Positions 8,941 through 17,638 of a DNA stretch of 64,000 nucleotides are shown in pieces (within the stretch, counting starts at the first letter, position 1; every line of letters starts with the position of its first letter). A model generated the notes under the pieces. It had not been told where the DNA came from, ran no database searches, and saw only the letters and a list, made by a program, of their open reading frames with translations. The position numbers and the translations under genes were made by a program. Source of the stretch: Leptolyngbya sp. FACHB-8. GTDB taxonomy: Bacteria > Cyanobacteriota > Cyanobacteriia > Elainellales > Elainellaceae. Where the stretch lies: the NCBI RefSeq assembly GCF_014695575.1, contig NZ_JACJOO010000039.1, positions 1 through 64,000 of the forward strand, read 5' to 3'.

Positions 8941-9735
8941 CTACAATCTCCGTTCCACCTGAAGCATGCGCAAGTATGAGAGCCAGCCTGCAAGCACCAT
9001 AACTCCCGCAAAAATGGCGAGAAACCAAAAATGCTTAGAGATATCCGCGAAGGTAGTGCTATTGGCGGCGATACTCAGTAGCGCTTCATTCATGTGATAA
9101 ATCGGATTCAGTTTTGCCAGGCGTAACAGGCTGTCGGGGAACAGGGAGGCCGGGAGAAAGGTACCACCCAGAATCAGCAGCGGGACGCCGAAGGTGGCGA
9201 CGAGGGCATTCACGTCTTCGGTGCGGCGGGCCAGTTGGGTTCCTAAAATGAAGCCGACTCCTACGTAGGCGAGGATGCTGAGCAAGATGATGGTAACGCC
9301 CAGCCAGGGATTGCCCTGAAACTCGGAGCCTTGGGAGAGGGCGATCGCCCATACTAACAAGGTCTGCCCCAGCCCAATCACACTATGGGCCACGAAAATT
9401 CCCAGAAAGTAAGAAAATCCGCTGAGTGGGGAGAGAAACAATCGTTTTAGCGTGTGATGCTCTCGTTCAGCGACAACGGTAGCAACACTGCCGCCTAAGC
9501 AGCTAAAGAAGAGGGCGGCTCCCACTAAGCTGGGGGGAGCGGCGTTGGCAAAAGCATCCGCGGTACTAAGCTTTGCCCGTTCTTGCAAAATCAGGGCGTT
9601 CAGCACCAGTACCAGTGCCGGAAAAATGGCCCAAAAAATTAAGCTGCGACGGCGGTGGAACAGTTCTAACAAAATGCGCCGAGCGACTGCCAGGGATTCT
9701 GTCCAGGTTTTCCGCACGTACCCGCCCACTACCAT
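8941..9735 (-). CDS. ABC-2 type transporter permease
   Basis: The membrane subunit paired with the ATPase that follows it. From ATG 9735 it has 264 residues, with about six hydrophobic segments (FWAIFPALVLVLNALIL, LGIFVAHSVIGLGQTLLVWAIAL, VTIILLSILAYVGVGFILGTQLA, FGVPLLILGGTFLPASLFP, FWFLAIFAGVMVLAGWLSYL). The layout ERxxxTLKRLFLSPLSGFSYFLG is typical of ABC-2 permeases. A GTG at 9774 would add 13 residues; neither start has a convincing ribosome site. The pair likely exports a lipid, drug or polymer, which is inference from the family only. Confidence 0.85.
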   Translation of the reverse strand: MVVGGYVRKTWTESLAVARRILLELFHRRRSLIFWAIFPALVLVLNALILQERAKLSTADAFANAAPPSLVGAALFFSCLGGSVATVVAEREHHTLKRLFLSPLSGFSYFLGIFVAHSVIGLGQTLLVWAIALSQGSEFQGNPWLGVTIILLSILAYVGVGFILGTQLARRTEDVNALVATFGVPLLILGGTFLPASLFPDSLLRLAKLNPIYHMNEALLSIAANSTTFADISKHFWFLAIFAGVMVLAGWLSYLRMLQVERRL

Positions 9736-10051
9736 CGCTACTGACCAATAAGGAACTTTGGCGACCTTTCCCACGACTGAAGTATATAAACCGCTCAGCT
9801 ATAAGCTCCGATTGTGGGAAATGTAAAGCTGTCCTAATATTACAGAGAATTCACACTTCTACAATTGACTGTTTTGTCAATTCAGTTACATCTGCCTGGC
9901 TCTGGGTGTTCAACGAGGGTTACTGTCCTGAAAATGCTTTTTTCGGATCCCTCATTTTGAAAGCCTATCCTCTCTTCCCTGACTTAATTTTTCCCAGTTA
10001 CGCTATGACTGGCGTAAATATCAGCACAATCTGCGCTTAGGCACTGTACTT

Positions 10052-12010
10052 ATGGGTCGAATGTTCGATTCAAAACTGCTGCAGCCCCTCTCACGGCGAG
10101 CAGTTTTGAAACTGTTTGGGGTGGGAACGATTGGGGCGATGCTGAGCTACTCTCGCCTGGAAAAGCCCCAACCCTCCATTTATCGTCAAGATACGCTGGA
10201 GCTTCCCCACGGGGTGGGCCGTGATATGAAGGCGGTCGTCGTGGGTGGAGGCCTGGCCGGATTAGCCGCGGCCTATGAGCTGAGCCAGCGGGGAGTCGCC
10301 GTCACTCTGGTAGAGCGATCGCCTCAACTGGGTGGGAAAATTGCCAGTTGGAACATTGAAGTGGGTGGCGAACCCTTCCGCATGGAGCACGGCTTCCATG
10401 GCTTTTTTCCCCAGTACTACAACCTCTTCAACCTGGTGGAAGAATTGCGGATTCGAGAGAATTTCAAATCCCTCAATTTCTACTCCGTCGTTTACAAGGA
10501 TGGCTACAGACCTGAAGTTTTCCGTCCCAGCCATTCGGCCTTCCCCTGGAACGTAATAGATCTGGCGGTTTCATCCTCGAACCGCTTGAAATGGGGAATC
10601 AATCTGGCTAAGATCAAGCATTTACAAGTCTTTCGGGAGATTACAGGCTTCAGCAACCCTGCGACTTACGATCGCTTAGACAATATTTCTGTCGCCGATT
10701 GGGTAGAGAGTGATTTTCCACAGGGGCTTTATGACCTGTACTTCTTACCCTTTGCGAAATCCAGCCTGAATGCACCGGATGCGTTAAGTGCCGGGGAGCT
10801 GATGCAGTTCTTCCACTTCTACTTTTTTGGTAATCCGGAGGGCCTTGCCTTTAATGGCACCTGTCAGGATATGGGTCGCAGTCTGGTTGACCCGATCGCC
10901 GCTGCAATTCAAGAAAAAGGTGGGCGTATCCTCACGCAGACCAGCGTTAGCGAACTGCGCTGGCAGGACGGAAAAATCGCTGGAGTTACCATCCAGCAGG
11001 GGACGGGGGAAACCAGCCATGTACCTTTCTGGGTGGAGCGTAACCCACTGTTGAGTAGTGAAGAGTTGGAGTACTTGGGGGCGGGCGATCGCCTCTTCGT
11101 CCTTCAACCGGATGGTAAGCGTGCTCTTTCCCTGACCTGTACCCATCAAGGCTGTAGCGTTCATAAAGAAGTTGTGGCCAACGGTAAAGGCTTCCAGTGT
11201 CCCTGCCATGGAGCCGCTTACGATGCCAACGGTACAGTTGTGCAAGGGCCGGCCGAGAAGAACCTGGCCCAGTATCGGGTGCTGAAGCGTGAGGGAGATC
11301 AGGTGCAGTTGGTGGCGATCGCTCCCCCTGAAGCGGTAGCAGAGGAAACTTTGGAGGCGGACTATTACGTGTTGGCCGCCGATATTCCTGGCATCAAGCA
11401 TCTATTCTCCTTGTCGAAGGGAGAACCGGAAGCGGTTTTAGTGTCTCAGGTAGAGAAGCTACAGGTCGCCGATCCTTTTGCGGTGGCGCGCTTCTGGTTC
11501 GATCAGGATTTTGAGTGGGAGCATAGCTGGTTCACCTCCTTGTCGGGCTATCGCCTCACCGATAGCATCACCTTATATCACCGCATTCAAGACGATTACA
11601 TTGAATGGGCAAACAAAACGGGGGGAAGTGTCGTAGAGCTACATGCCTACTGCTATAAGGAGAAGGAGTTTCCTACCCAACAAGCTCTGCTCAACACCTT
11701 TGAGAAAGAATTGTTCGAGATCGTACCCAGCCTGAAGGACGCGCAGCTTCTCCACCGCCAATTGGTGAACCAGAAAAACTTTGCAGGGTTCCCACCGGGA
11801 AGCTTCCGCGATCGCCCCACCTCCGCTACTTCTGTCCCGAATCTCATCTTTGCGGGTGATTGGGTGAAGATGCCGTTCCCCTGCGGTCTGATGGAACGGG
11901 CCGTAAGCAGTGGCTTTCTGGCAGCCAACGAAATTCTGCAACAGGAAGGCGCACAGCGGCGCACGATTTATACCGTACAGCCCAAAGGCATTTTGTCGAT
12001 TTTGAGTTAG
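10052..12010 (+). CDS. cruE: FAD-dependent carotenoid desaturase/methyltransferase-like protein with Rieske domain (CruE-like)
   Basis: The 652-residue product has an N-terminal stretch LSRRAVLKLFGVGTIGAML resembling a twin-arginine signal. A GGGLAGL dinucleotide-binding motif starts near residue 59 and continues in a phytoene-desaturase-type fold. A Rieske 2Fe-2S site follows, with C363-x-H365 and C383-x-x-H386 (CTHQGC, CPCHG). The C-terminal FAD contact is FAGDWVKMPFPCGLMERAVSSG. In Synechococcus 7002, CruE converts beta-carotene to renierapurpurin for synechoxanthin; CrtU is the green-sulfur-bacterial relative. Assignment here rests on the fold plus the adjoining CruH-like oxygenase. The next gene starts 12 bases later. 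If the N-terminus is not translated, the ATG at residue 59 (MKAVVVGGG) would be the start. Confidence 0.72.
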   Translation: MGRMFDSKLLQPLSRRAVLKLFGVGTIGAMLSYSRLEKPQPSIYRQDTLELPHGVGRDMKAVVVGGGLAGLAAAYELSQRGVAVTLVERSPQLGGKIASWNIEVGGEPFRMEHGFHGFFPQYYNLFNLVEELRIRENFKSLNFYSVVYKDGYRPEVFRPSHSAFPWNVIDLAVSSSNRLKWGINLAKIKHLQVFREITGFSNPATYDRLDNISVADWVESDFPQGLYDLYFLPFAKSSLNAPDALSAGELMQFFHFYFFGNPEGLAFNGTCQDMGRSLVDPIAAAIQEKGGRILTQTSVSELRWQDGKIAGVTIQQGTGETSHVPFWVERNPLLSSEELEYLGAGDRLFVLQPDGKRALSLTCTHQGCSVHKEVVANGKGFQCPCHGAAYDANGTVVQGPAEKNLAQYRVLKREGDQVQLVAIAPPEAVAEETLEADYYVLAADIPGIKHLFSLSKGEPEAVLVSQVEKLQVADPFAVARFWFDQDFEWEHSWFTSLSGYRLTDSITLYHRIQDDYIEWANKTGGSVVELHAYCYKEKEFPTQQALLNTFEKELFEIVPSLKDAQLLHRQLVNQKNFAGFPPGSFRDRPTSATSVPNLIFAGDWVKMPFPCGLMERAVSSGFLAANEILQQEGAQRRTIYTVQPKGILSILS

Positions 12011-12022
12011 GGAGGCGTGATC

Positions 12023-13093
12023 ATGCAAAGCCTGCAAACCGACAACTCGGACACTGCCCAATCCATAGGCCGAGCCGATGTGCGCCAGATGGGTATTAAT
12101 CCTAACCACTGGTATGCCGTCGCTCGTAGCACTGAAGTGACCGATAAGCCGTGGGGTGTGGCCCTGTGGGACGAGCCGATTGTCGTGTTTCGCGATCGCA
12201 CCCAAACCCTGCATGCCCTAGCCGATCGCTGTCCCCACCGCTTTGTCAAACTTAGCCGGGGTCAGGTGGTGAACGATACCCTGGAGTGTGCTTATCACGG
12301 CTGGCGTATCGATGCTGCTGGAAATACCGTCGAAATCCCCTATCTGGAAGAGAATCAAAAACTGCCAAACTGTCAGGTGCGGCAATTCCCCGTCAAAGAG
12401 CAGGATGGCTTTGTCTGGGTTTTTCCAGGAGATTCAGCTTTAGCGGCGACCAAGGAACCCTTGCCCATCCCCGAGTGGAATCACTTGAATTACATCGCCA
12501 CCGTGTCGGTGATCGACTGTGAGGCCCACTTTTCTTACCTGATCGAGAACCTAATGGATATGTACCATGGGCACTTGCATCAGAACTATCAGGCGTGGGC
12601 TGATCCTAAATTGGAACGGTTGGAGGAGAATGGCGATCGCGTCGATGCCTACTATCAGGCTCAGAGCTACTATCGCATCGATAAAATCTGGTCGATCTCC
12701 CAACTCTTTTTTCCCAGCTTACGGCGGCTCCACCCCGAACTGCTGACTGTGAGTTACCCCTATCCCAACTGGTCTTCCACCCTTGGGGAAGATTTCAAAA
12801 TCTACTGCCTGTTCAGTCCCACCGGGTTAACCCATACTCGCGCTTACCTGATCCACTTCACCTCACTGAATGCTTTTCACCGATTGCATAAGTTGCCAGA
12901 TCGGTTCCGTCGATTTGTAAAAAATAGCCTGTTTGGTTCGGCTCAGAAGTTATTAGACGGCCTGGTGGAACAGGACGTCATTATGCTGGAGGATGAGCAG
13001 CAAGCTTACCTGAAACAACCCGAACCTGCCCGTGAGTTAAATCGCGCGCTCGTAAGCGTGCAGCGGCTGATTCGGACGCAATCAAGGGGGTAG
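12023..13093 (+). CDS. cruH: Rieske non-heme iron oxygenase (CruH-like)
   Basis: From ATG 12023 (MQSLQTDNSD) the protein has 356 residues. I prefer this to GTG 12017 because GGAGG at 12011-12015 is then 7 bases away. The Rieske site is C70-P-H72 and C89-x-x-H92 (CPHRFVKLS, CAYHGW). The later part contains IENLMDMYHGHLHQNY, matching the mononuclear iron ligand region of the pheophorbide a oxygenase-like group. CruH of Synechococcus 7002 oxidises the C-18 methyl groups of renierapurpurin to give synechoxanthin. Tight linkage to the FAD/Rieske gene supports that role here. Other oxygenases of the same group (chlorophyll-related) are the main alternative. Confidence 0.7.
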   Translation: MQSLQTDNSDTAQSIGRADVRQMGINPNHWYAVARSTEVTDKPWGVALWDEPIVVFRDRTQTLHALADRCPHRFVKLSRGQVVNDTLECAYHGWRIDAAGNTVEIPYLEENQKLPNCQVRQFPVKEQDGFVWVFPGDSALAATKEPLPIPEWNHLNYIATVSVIDCEAHFSYLIENLMDMYHGHLHQNYQAWADPKLERLEENGDRVDAYYQAQSYYRIDKIWSISQLFFPSLRRLHPELLTVSYPYPNWSSTLGEDFKIYCLFSPTGLTHTRAYLIHFTSLNAFHRLHKLPDRFRRFVKNSLFGSAQKLLDGLVEQDVIMLEDEQQAYLKQPEPARELNRALVSVQRLIRTQSRG

Positions 13094-13112
13094 CAAGCCA
13101 CCTGTATCCCAC

Positions 13113-13157
13113 GTGTAGCCCTCTTCTTGTCCCTCTGGGACGGAAAGAGGGCTACAC
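13113..13157. terminator. Hairpin after the cruE-cruH pair
   Basis: GTGTAGCCCTCTT pairs with AAGAGGGCTACAC, and an inner GTCCC/GGGAC stem forms the apex. It begins 20 bases after the oxygenase stop. It probably ends the transcript, although no T-run follows; the nested element at 13159 begins immediately. Confidence 0.6.
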
Positions 13158-13158
13158 A

Positions 13159-13265
13159 TAAGGAGATTTCCAGATAAGAACTTCCCCATTATTTGGGAAA
13201 AAGGCGCGGCGAAGCCGCGCCTTTTTCCCAAATAATGGGGATATTGTTTCCCAGAAATCTCCTAA
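13159..13265. repeat. Nested palindromic element, family A copy 1
   Basis: A 107-bp element with outer arms TAAGGAGATTTCC at the left and CAGAAATCTCCTAA at the right, an imperfect inverted repeat. The core at 13184-13240 is a perfect 27-bp stem with a GAA loop (apex GGCGCGGC-GAA-GCCGCGCC). Copies 2-4 are at 27962, 32475 and 39992. Arms are shared among copies; the core is unrelated. The remaining ~55 bases up to 13320 show nothing. Confidence 0.85.
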
Positions 13266-13320
13266 GCTATTTCGCGAGGGTGAAACCCTTACAAATGGCT
13301 ATGAGCTACTAGCGCAAGGT

Positions 13321-14097
13321 TTACCACAAAGCATTCGGAGGTCTGGGGGTTGGCCGGGGCGATGGCGCAACGCCTCCTCCACCCTCTCGGACAAGGCAAC
13401 CCTGGTAAGTTGGAAAACCACCAATGTCGATAGATGCCTGATTGGCCTGAGTGACAAGAACAATACGACCATCCGTATATTGAGTTCCTGCATTTGAGGG
13501 CACCTGGGAGAGGTAGTAGACATTCCCCTCCAGATAAAGTTCGGCCTGGCTTGAGTAATAATTCACCTGAAACTGCCGTCCGTCCTGGCAGGCATAGGTC
13601 ACTGCACCTGGGACGGGTGTAGGAGTGGACGTGGGTGCTGGAGTCGAAGTTGAAGTCGGGGCCGGAGTTGGGGTTAGGGTTACAGACGGGCTCGGAGTTG
13701 GTGTGGCAGACGATGTTGGAGATGGGGTTGGAATGGGAGCTTGAGCCGTGCAATTACTGTAGGCTGCTACTTCATTACGCTCAATAAAACCCAACTCATT
13801 CTGGGTATAGAAGGTGTATTCTCCATTGCTATATAAGTTGGTATTGCTTTGCTGAGTGAGTTCGTAGCTCTGGTTGGCGTTAGGCAAGGTGAGAATCACA
13901 GCCGATTGAGACGCGTACTCGACTTGAAACTGGTTGCCGTCTGGACAGACAAAATTGATGGCCTGGGAACTGGGCGTATCAAAATTGGCACTATTGTTGG
14001 CCAGCGATCCAAACCGGGGAATAGCCTGCCGCCAAAGAGGAGCGGTTAGAATTGCCAGTACCGCCGCTGCAATGAGTCCAATCAAATTCCTTGGCAT
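13321..14097 (-). CDS. Secreted protein with two MliC-like domains and a Pro/Thr/Ser linker
   Basis: The 258-residue product begins with a hydrophobic segment (LIGLIAAAVLAILTAPLW), a signal peptide or anchor. Two homologous domains follow, separated by about 40 residues made almost only of P, T, S, A and V. Domain 1 runs from FVCPDGNQFQVEY to YSNCT. Domain 2 runs from YACQDGRQFQVNYY to YQGC. Each opens and closes with a cysteine. Domain 2 contains SNAGTQYTDGRIVLVTQANQASIDIGG, which fits the pattern of membrane-bound C-type lysozyme inhibitors (MliC: GARYxxG...W.KG.xA). A cell-envelope or lysozyme-inhibitor role is inference; the usual Trp is absent. The last residues are proline- and arginine-rich. 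It is divergent from selO. Confidence 0.62.
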   Translation of the reverse strand: MPRNLIGLIAAAVLAILTAPLWRQAIPRFGSLANNSANFDTPSSQAINFVCPDGNQFQVEYASQSAVILTLPNANQSYELTQQSNTNLYSNGEYTFYTQNELGFIERNEVAAYSNCTAQAPIPTPSPTSSATPTPSPSVTLTPTPAPTSTSTPAPTSTPTPVPGAVTYACQDGRQFQVNYYSSQAELYLEGNVYYLSQVPSNAGTQYTDGRIVLVTQANQASIDIGGFPTYQGCLVREGGGGVAPSPRPTPRPPNALW

Positions 14098-14439
14098 ACT
14101 TCCCCTGCCTTTGATCCACTTTCAGAGTCACAATCTCAACTGAGACGGCAACACCGAACGTCCCAACCGCCCTCTAACAGTGCTGGCAAAGTTGAATTTT
14201 GCGGCAAGACGTGCACGAAAATCCCTCTTTTCTGAGACCCTTCCAATACCCTCTCAGTGTAACGATAGAATTGCCATGAACTGTTGCTGCCCAATTCTGC
14301 CGCTGTCTGGTGTTTGCAAGATAATACAGGCGTACACCAGGCTTATTACAAGACTACATTGGGCGATCGCCAATGCAACAAAAAACTCAGATTTCCTCCT
14401 TCCGGTTGAATTTCCCTCCATTCCGTTATCCCAACCATC
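14098..14439. other. Divergent promoter region
   Basis: The 342 bases between the MliC-like gene (leftward) and selO (rightward) contain no further gene or strong hairpin that I can see. Promoters for both neighbours are expected here but no box is convincing by eye. Confidence 0.45.
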
Positions 14440-15870
14440 ATGTCTCACCCGTTTCTAACGCTGCCCTATGAGTCAGCCTTTGCTTCCCTGGGCGAAGAGT
14501 TCTATGACCTTGTTTCCGCTGCAACATTTCCGGAGCACAAGCTGCGATTCCGCAACGATGAAGTGTTGCCCTTGCTGAGCCTTAATCCCGCTGATGTAAC
14601 AGACGAGCACTTCATTGAAGCCTTCGGCAAATTTGAAAGCGCAACCCCTTTTCTGGCCATGCGCTACCACGGCTATCAGTTTGGCGAGTACAACAATCGT
14701 CTTGGTGATGGCCGGGGTTTTCTGTACGGTCAGGTACGTGGCACCGATGGCGAACTGTACGATTTGGGGACTAAAGGCTCTGGCACAACTCCCTACTCTC
14801 GAGGTGGTGATGGGCGGTTAACGCTCAAGGGCGGTGTTCGAGAAGTATTGGCAGCCGAAATGCTACACCGTCTGGGAGTTCGCACCTCCCGCTGCCTGAG
14901 CCTGGTTGAAACGGGAGAAGCCCTCTGGCGCGGAGATGAGCCTTCGCCCACTCGCTCCTCCGTGATGGTGCGTGTTAACCGCTCTCACATCCGCTTCGGT
15001 ACCTTCGAGCGGCTGCATCGAATTGAGCGGCCCGACCTCGTTCGTCAACTTCTGGATCACGTTATTGCCATCTACTATCCCCACCTCCAGGGGCAACCGG
15101 ATGCCGATGCTCGTTTTTACGCTGAGCTAGTGCAGCGAGTCGCAGAATTAGCGGCCCAGTGGATGTCTGTCGGCTTCTGCCATGCGGTGCTTAATACTGA
15201 CAACATGTCTATCACCGGGGAAAGCTTTGACTATGGCCCCTACGCCTTCATTCAGCGCTACGAGCCCAACTTCACGGCTGCCTATTTCGACTACTATGGC
15301 CGCTATGCTTATGCCAATCAGCCTGGCATTTGTAAGCTGAACCTGGAGATGTTGCAGGTTCCTCTCTCAATGGTCATTCCCCAGGCAGATCTGGAAGCAG
15401 GAGTGAGCCAGTTTGACGACCATTACATTGGAGCCTATCGCCAGCGAATGCTCCATAAGCTAGGCTTTGACACCCTGCCTGAAGAGCAGGCGAATGATCT
15501 GGTTTACAACACTCTCCAGTTCCTCCTGGAAGCTCCTATGAGCTACCACGATTTCTTCTTGATGCTACGCCAGCAGTTTTCCCCAGAGTGGCGATCGCCC
15601 AGCACTCCCATTCTTGAAAACCTGACCTCGCCAGACCAAGCTGAACCCTTTCCCAGCAGCTTCAAACCCTGGAAAGAGGCATACCAAAATGCTTTAAGCC
15701 AGCTTCCTGAAGCAGAAATGGCCGCTGTACAGCAACGATTAGCGGCTCATAATCCCGATTGCGTCATTATCCGTCCCGAAATTGAAGCGATTTGGGAACC
15801 TATCACAACCGAAGATAACTGGGAACCGTTCTACAACTTGCTCCAGCGGATTTGGAAATCGGTTGATTAG
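14440..15870 (+). CDS. selO: Protein adenylyltransferase SelO (YdiU/UPF0061)
   Basis: This 476-residue pseudokinase-fold enzyme transfers AMP from ATP to hydroxyl side chains of target proteins and is linked to redox stress. Family landmarks are clear: YGGHQFG-like [41 protein letters not shown], the catalytic-loop segment [13 protein letters not shown] and the DFG-like DYGPYAF. The length fits bacterial SelO proteins that lack a C-terminal selenocysteine. ATG 14440 gives [14 protein letters not shown], a plausible natural start. The gene is single and ends at a strong bidirectional terminator shared with ndhS. Confidence 0.93.
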   Translation: MSHPFLTLPYESAFASLGEEFYDLVSAATFPEHKLRFRNDEVLPLLSLNPADVTDEHFIEAFGKFESATPFLAMRYHGYQFGEYNNRLGDGRGFLYGQVRGTDGELYDLGTKGSGTTPYSRGGDGRLTLKGGVREVLAAEMLHRLGVRTSRCLSLVETGEALWRGDEPSPTRSSVMVRVNRSHIRFGTFERLHRIERPDLVRQLLDHVIAIYYPHLQGQPDADARFYAELVQRVAELAAQWMSVGFCHAVLNTDNMSITGESFDYGPYAFIQRYEPNFTAAYFDYYGRYAYANQPGICKLNLEMLQVPLSMVIPQADLEAGVSQFDDHYIGAYRQRMLHKLGFDTLPEEQANDLVYNTLQFLLEAPMSYHDFFLMLRQQFSPEWRSPSTPILENLTSPDQAEPFPSSFKPWKEAYQNALSQLPEAEMAAVQQRLAAHNPDCVIIRPEIEAIWEPITTEDNWEPFYNLLQRIWKSVD

Positions 15871-15940
15871 ACCTCCTGCATAAATGGGTCTTTGAAGGCG
15901 TAGATCGTTGAGCGACCTCATTATGCAACGATTCACGCAA

Positions 15941-15992
15941 GAAGTAAAAAAGAGAGCGTGGGTATGAAGCCCTACGCTCTCTTTTTTACTTC
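15941..15992. terminator. Bidirectional terminator between selO and ndhS
   Basis: GAAGTAAAAAAGAGAGCGT pairs with ACGCTCTCTTTTTTACTTC across a short GGG/CCC apex with one bulge. The A-run on the left and T-run on the right make it work for both converging genes. A second partial copy of TTTTTTACTTCTT follows directly, overlapping the ndhS stop. Confidence 0.85.
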
Positions 15993-15996
15993 TTTT

Positions 15997-16188
15997 TTAC
16001 TTCTTGCGCCCTGCGGTTGCGTCTATCAACTCGATTTCTGACAGGTTAAAGGTAATGAGCTTGTCCCAATTACCTCCCTCAAATAAAACGGCTGCTTTGC
16101 CGTCGCTAATACGCTGCACCAGTCCCTGAAAACCGTAGTAGGTATCGTCACCGTTTATGACGCGTACTGCTGAACCGGGAAGAATCAT
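15997..16188 (-). CDS. ndhS: NAD(P)H-quinone oxidoreductase subunit S
   Basis: A 63-residue protein beginning [19 protein letters not shown] and containing [19 protein letters not shown], characteristic of NdhS (Ssl0352 in Synechocystis). NdhS is an SH3-like peripheral subunit of the thylakoid NDH-1 complex that helps bind reduced ferredoxin for cyclic electron flow and respiration. The length is normal. It is separated from upstream rodA, on the same strand, by a terminator hairpin and so is likely transcribed on its own. The C-terminus ends in basic GRKK. Confidence 0.92.
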   Translation of the reverse strand: MILPGSAVRVINGDDTYYGFQGLVQRISDGKAAVLFEGGNWDKLITFNLSEIELIDATAGRKK

Positions 16189-16275
16189 GGCAGATATGGG
16201 TAGAAAGGGTTTTCACCTTCAGCTTAGTACGGAGCGCGCGATCGCTGCTCACCCATTTGTTAATAGCACTAATAA

Positions 16276-16321
16276 GAAAACCCCCAAGAAGAGAGAGTGT
16301 GGCTCTTCTGGGGGGGTCGTT
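16276..16321 (-). terminator. Terminator after rodA
   Basis: On the minus strand the stem ACCCCCC-AGAAGAG / CTCTTCT-GGGGGT is followed by TTTTCTT. It lies 44 bases after the rodA stop and before ndhS. The stem has one unpaired base. Confidence 0.8.
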
Positions 16322-16364
16322 TTGCTGGATGATGAGTGACCTCATTCAGTACAACAGTTTCCTG

Positions 16365-17624
16365 CTATTGAAATCGAATTCGATGGCGGAAGTTATAAAC
16401 AGACTCCACCAGGCCGATCGCTATGAAGTTCGTCAACAAAGCCGATCGCCCATAGCTAAGAAATGGTAACGGAATCCCTGTAATGGGAGCTAGCCCGATA
16501 GTCATGCTGATATTCACCAGCACCTGAAACACAATCATCGACAGTACGCCGACCGCTAGAAGCGAACCGAAGTTGTCTTTCGAGTTCTGGGCAATAATGA
16601 CAAGTCGCAGGCATACCAACCAGAACAGCCCTAGTATCACCAGGCCCCCTACAAAACCAATCTCTTCGCCAATGGCCGAAAAGATAAAGTCTGTGTGTTG
16701 CTCAGGAATGAAGTTGAGCTGTGTTTGAGTGCCCTGGTTAATCCCCTTGCCCCAGAGCCCGCCTGCCCCAATTGCAATACGAGACTGAATCAAGTGATAT
16801 CCCCCACCCAACGGGTCTTTATCGGGGTCAAGAAACAGAATCAAACGATCCTTCTGATAATCCTTCAACATTCCCCAGGCAATATGACCCAGTCCCCCCG
16901 ACAGAAGATTGACGACCCCTGCAAAAAATGCTCCTAACCAGCGCCAGGGGAGTGTCTTCCAACCGATAAAGATCATAAGTGCCACCCAGGCAAACCAGGC
17001 AGGCAGATACAGCCCAAAGACAATAGCTGCAACCAGGGGAGAAACCAGCAGAATGAGCCAGCCGGGATTCATATTGGCCCAGTACAGCATCCCCAGGGTG
17101 ATCGCTCCAAATACCAGGCCTGTTCCCAAGTCCGGCTGGGCCATGATGAGTAACCAGGGTAATGCTGTAACACACAGCACTTTTACCATGTCCCACAAGG
17201 TTTTGCGTCCCTGCTCCTGAAGCAAACCGGCCAGGGTGATGATGATCCCCACCTTGGCAAATTCAGAAGGCTGCACGTTAAAGTTACCAACGGTAACCCA
17301 ACTCTGGGCTCCATTCGCTGCCGTTCCAATGGCGATAACTACGACCAACGCCACATTGGTGATGGCATAAATTACCCAGTACAGGCGGCTGAGGGCATCA
17401 TAGCGCCAGCGAGCGAGACTCATAGCAAATGCTAGGCCCACGCCTCCAGTCACCCAGTGCTGTGCCCAATCGGTTTGAGGCTCCTTTAACTCCACACTAC
17501 GAATAGCCAACCCCCCAATAAAGGTGAGGGCTACGACCAGCAGTAGCAAGAGCCAATCTACTTCCTGCCACGGCTGGATAAGGGTTTTCCATCGCCATGG
17601 GCGAAGCGATCGCTGGGTAATCAT
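16365..17624 (-). CDS. rodA: Rod-shape peptidoglycan polymerase RodA
   Basis: This 419-residue SEDS-family glycosyltransferase polymerises lipid II during elongation. About ten hydrophobic segments are visible. Motifs include GAQSWVTVGNFNVQPSEFAKVG, the RLILFLDPDKDPLGGGYHLIQS loop, GKGINQGTQTQLNFIPEQHTDFIFSAIGEEIGFVGG and the C-terminal PFLSYGRSALLTNFIAIGLV. These separate it from solute carriers; the RodA assignment over FtsW follows from the loop sequence and length. It starts 14 bases after the mrp stop, so the two are probably co-transcribed. The partner PBP2 is not nearby. Confidence 0.93.
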   Translation of the reverse strand: MITQRSLRPWRWKTLIQPWQEVDWLLLLLVVALTFIGGLAIRSVELKEPQTDWAQHWVTGGVGLAFAMSLARWRYDALSRLYWVIYAITNVALVVVIAIGTAANGAQSWVTVGNFNVQPSEFAKVGIIITLAGLLQEQGRKTLWDMVKVLCVTALPWLLIMAQPDLGTGLVFGAITLGMLYWANMNPGWLILLVSPLVAAIVFGLYLPAWFAWVALMIFIGWKTLPWRWLGAFFAGVVNLLSGGLGHIAWGMLKDYQKDRLILFLDPDKDPLGGGYHLIQSRIAIGAGGLWGKGINQGTQTQLNFIPEQHTDFIFSAIGEEIGFVGGLVILGLFWLVCLRLVIIAQNSKDNFGSLLAVGVLSMIVFQVLVNISMTIGLAPITGIPLPFLSYGRSALLTNFIAIGLVESVYNFRHRIRFQ

Positions 17625-17638
17625 CAGGGTTCTCCTGC

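Noticed and set aside
13159-13265. Family A elements as plain terminators
   Set aside because: The cores lack T-runs, the arms are conserved outside the hairpin and the lengths are fixed, so termination alone does not explain them, although some may also stop transcription.
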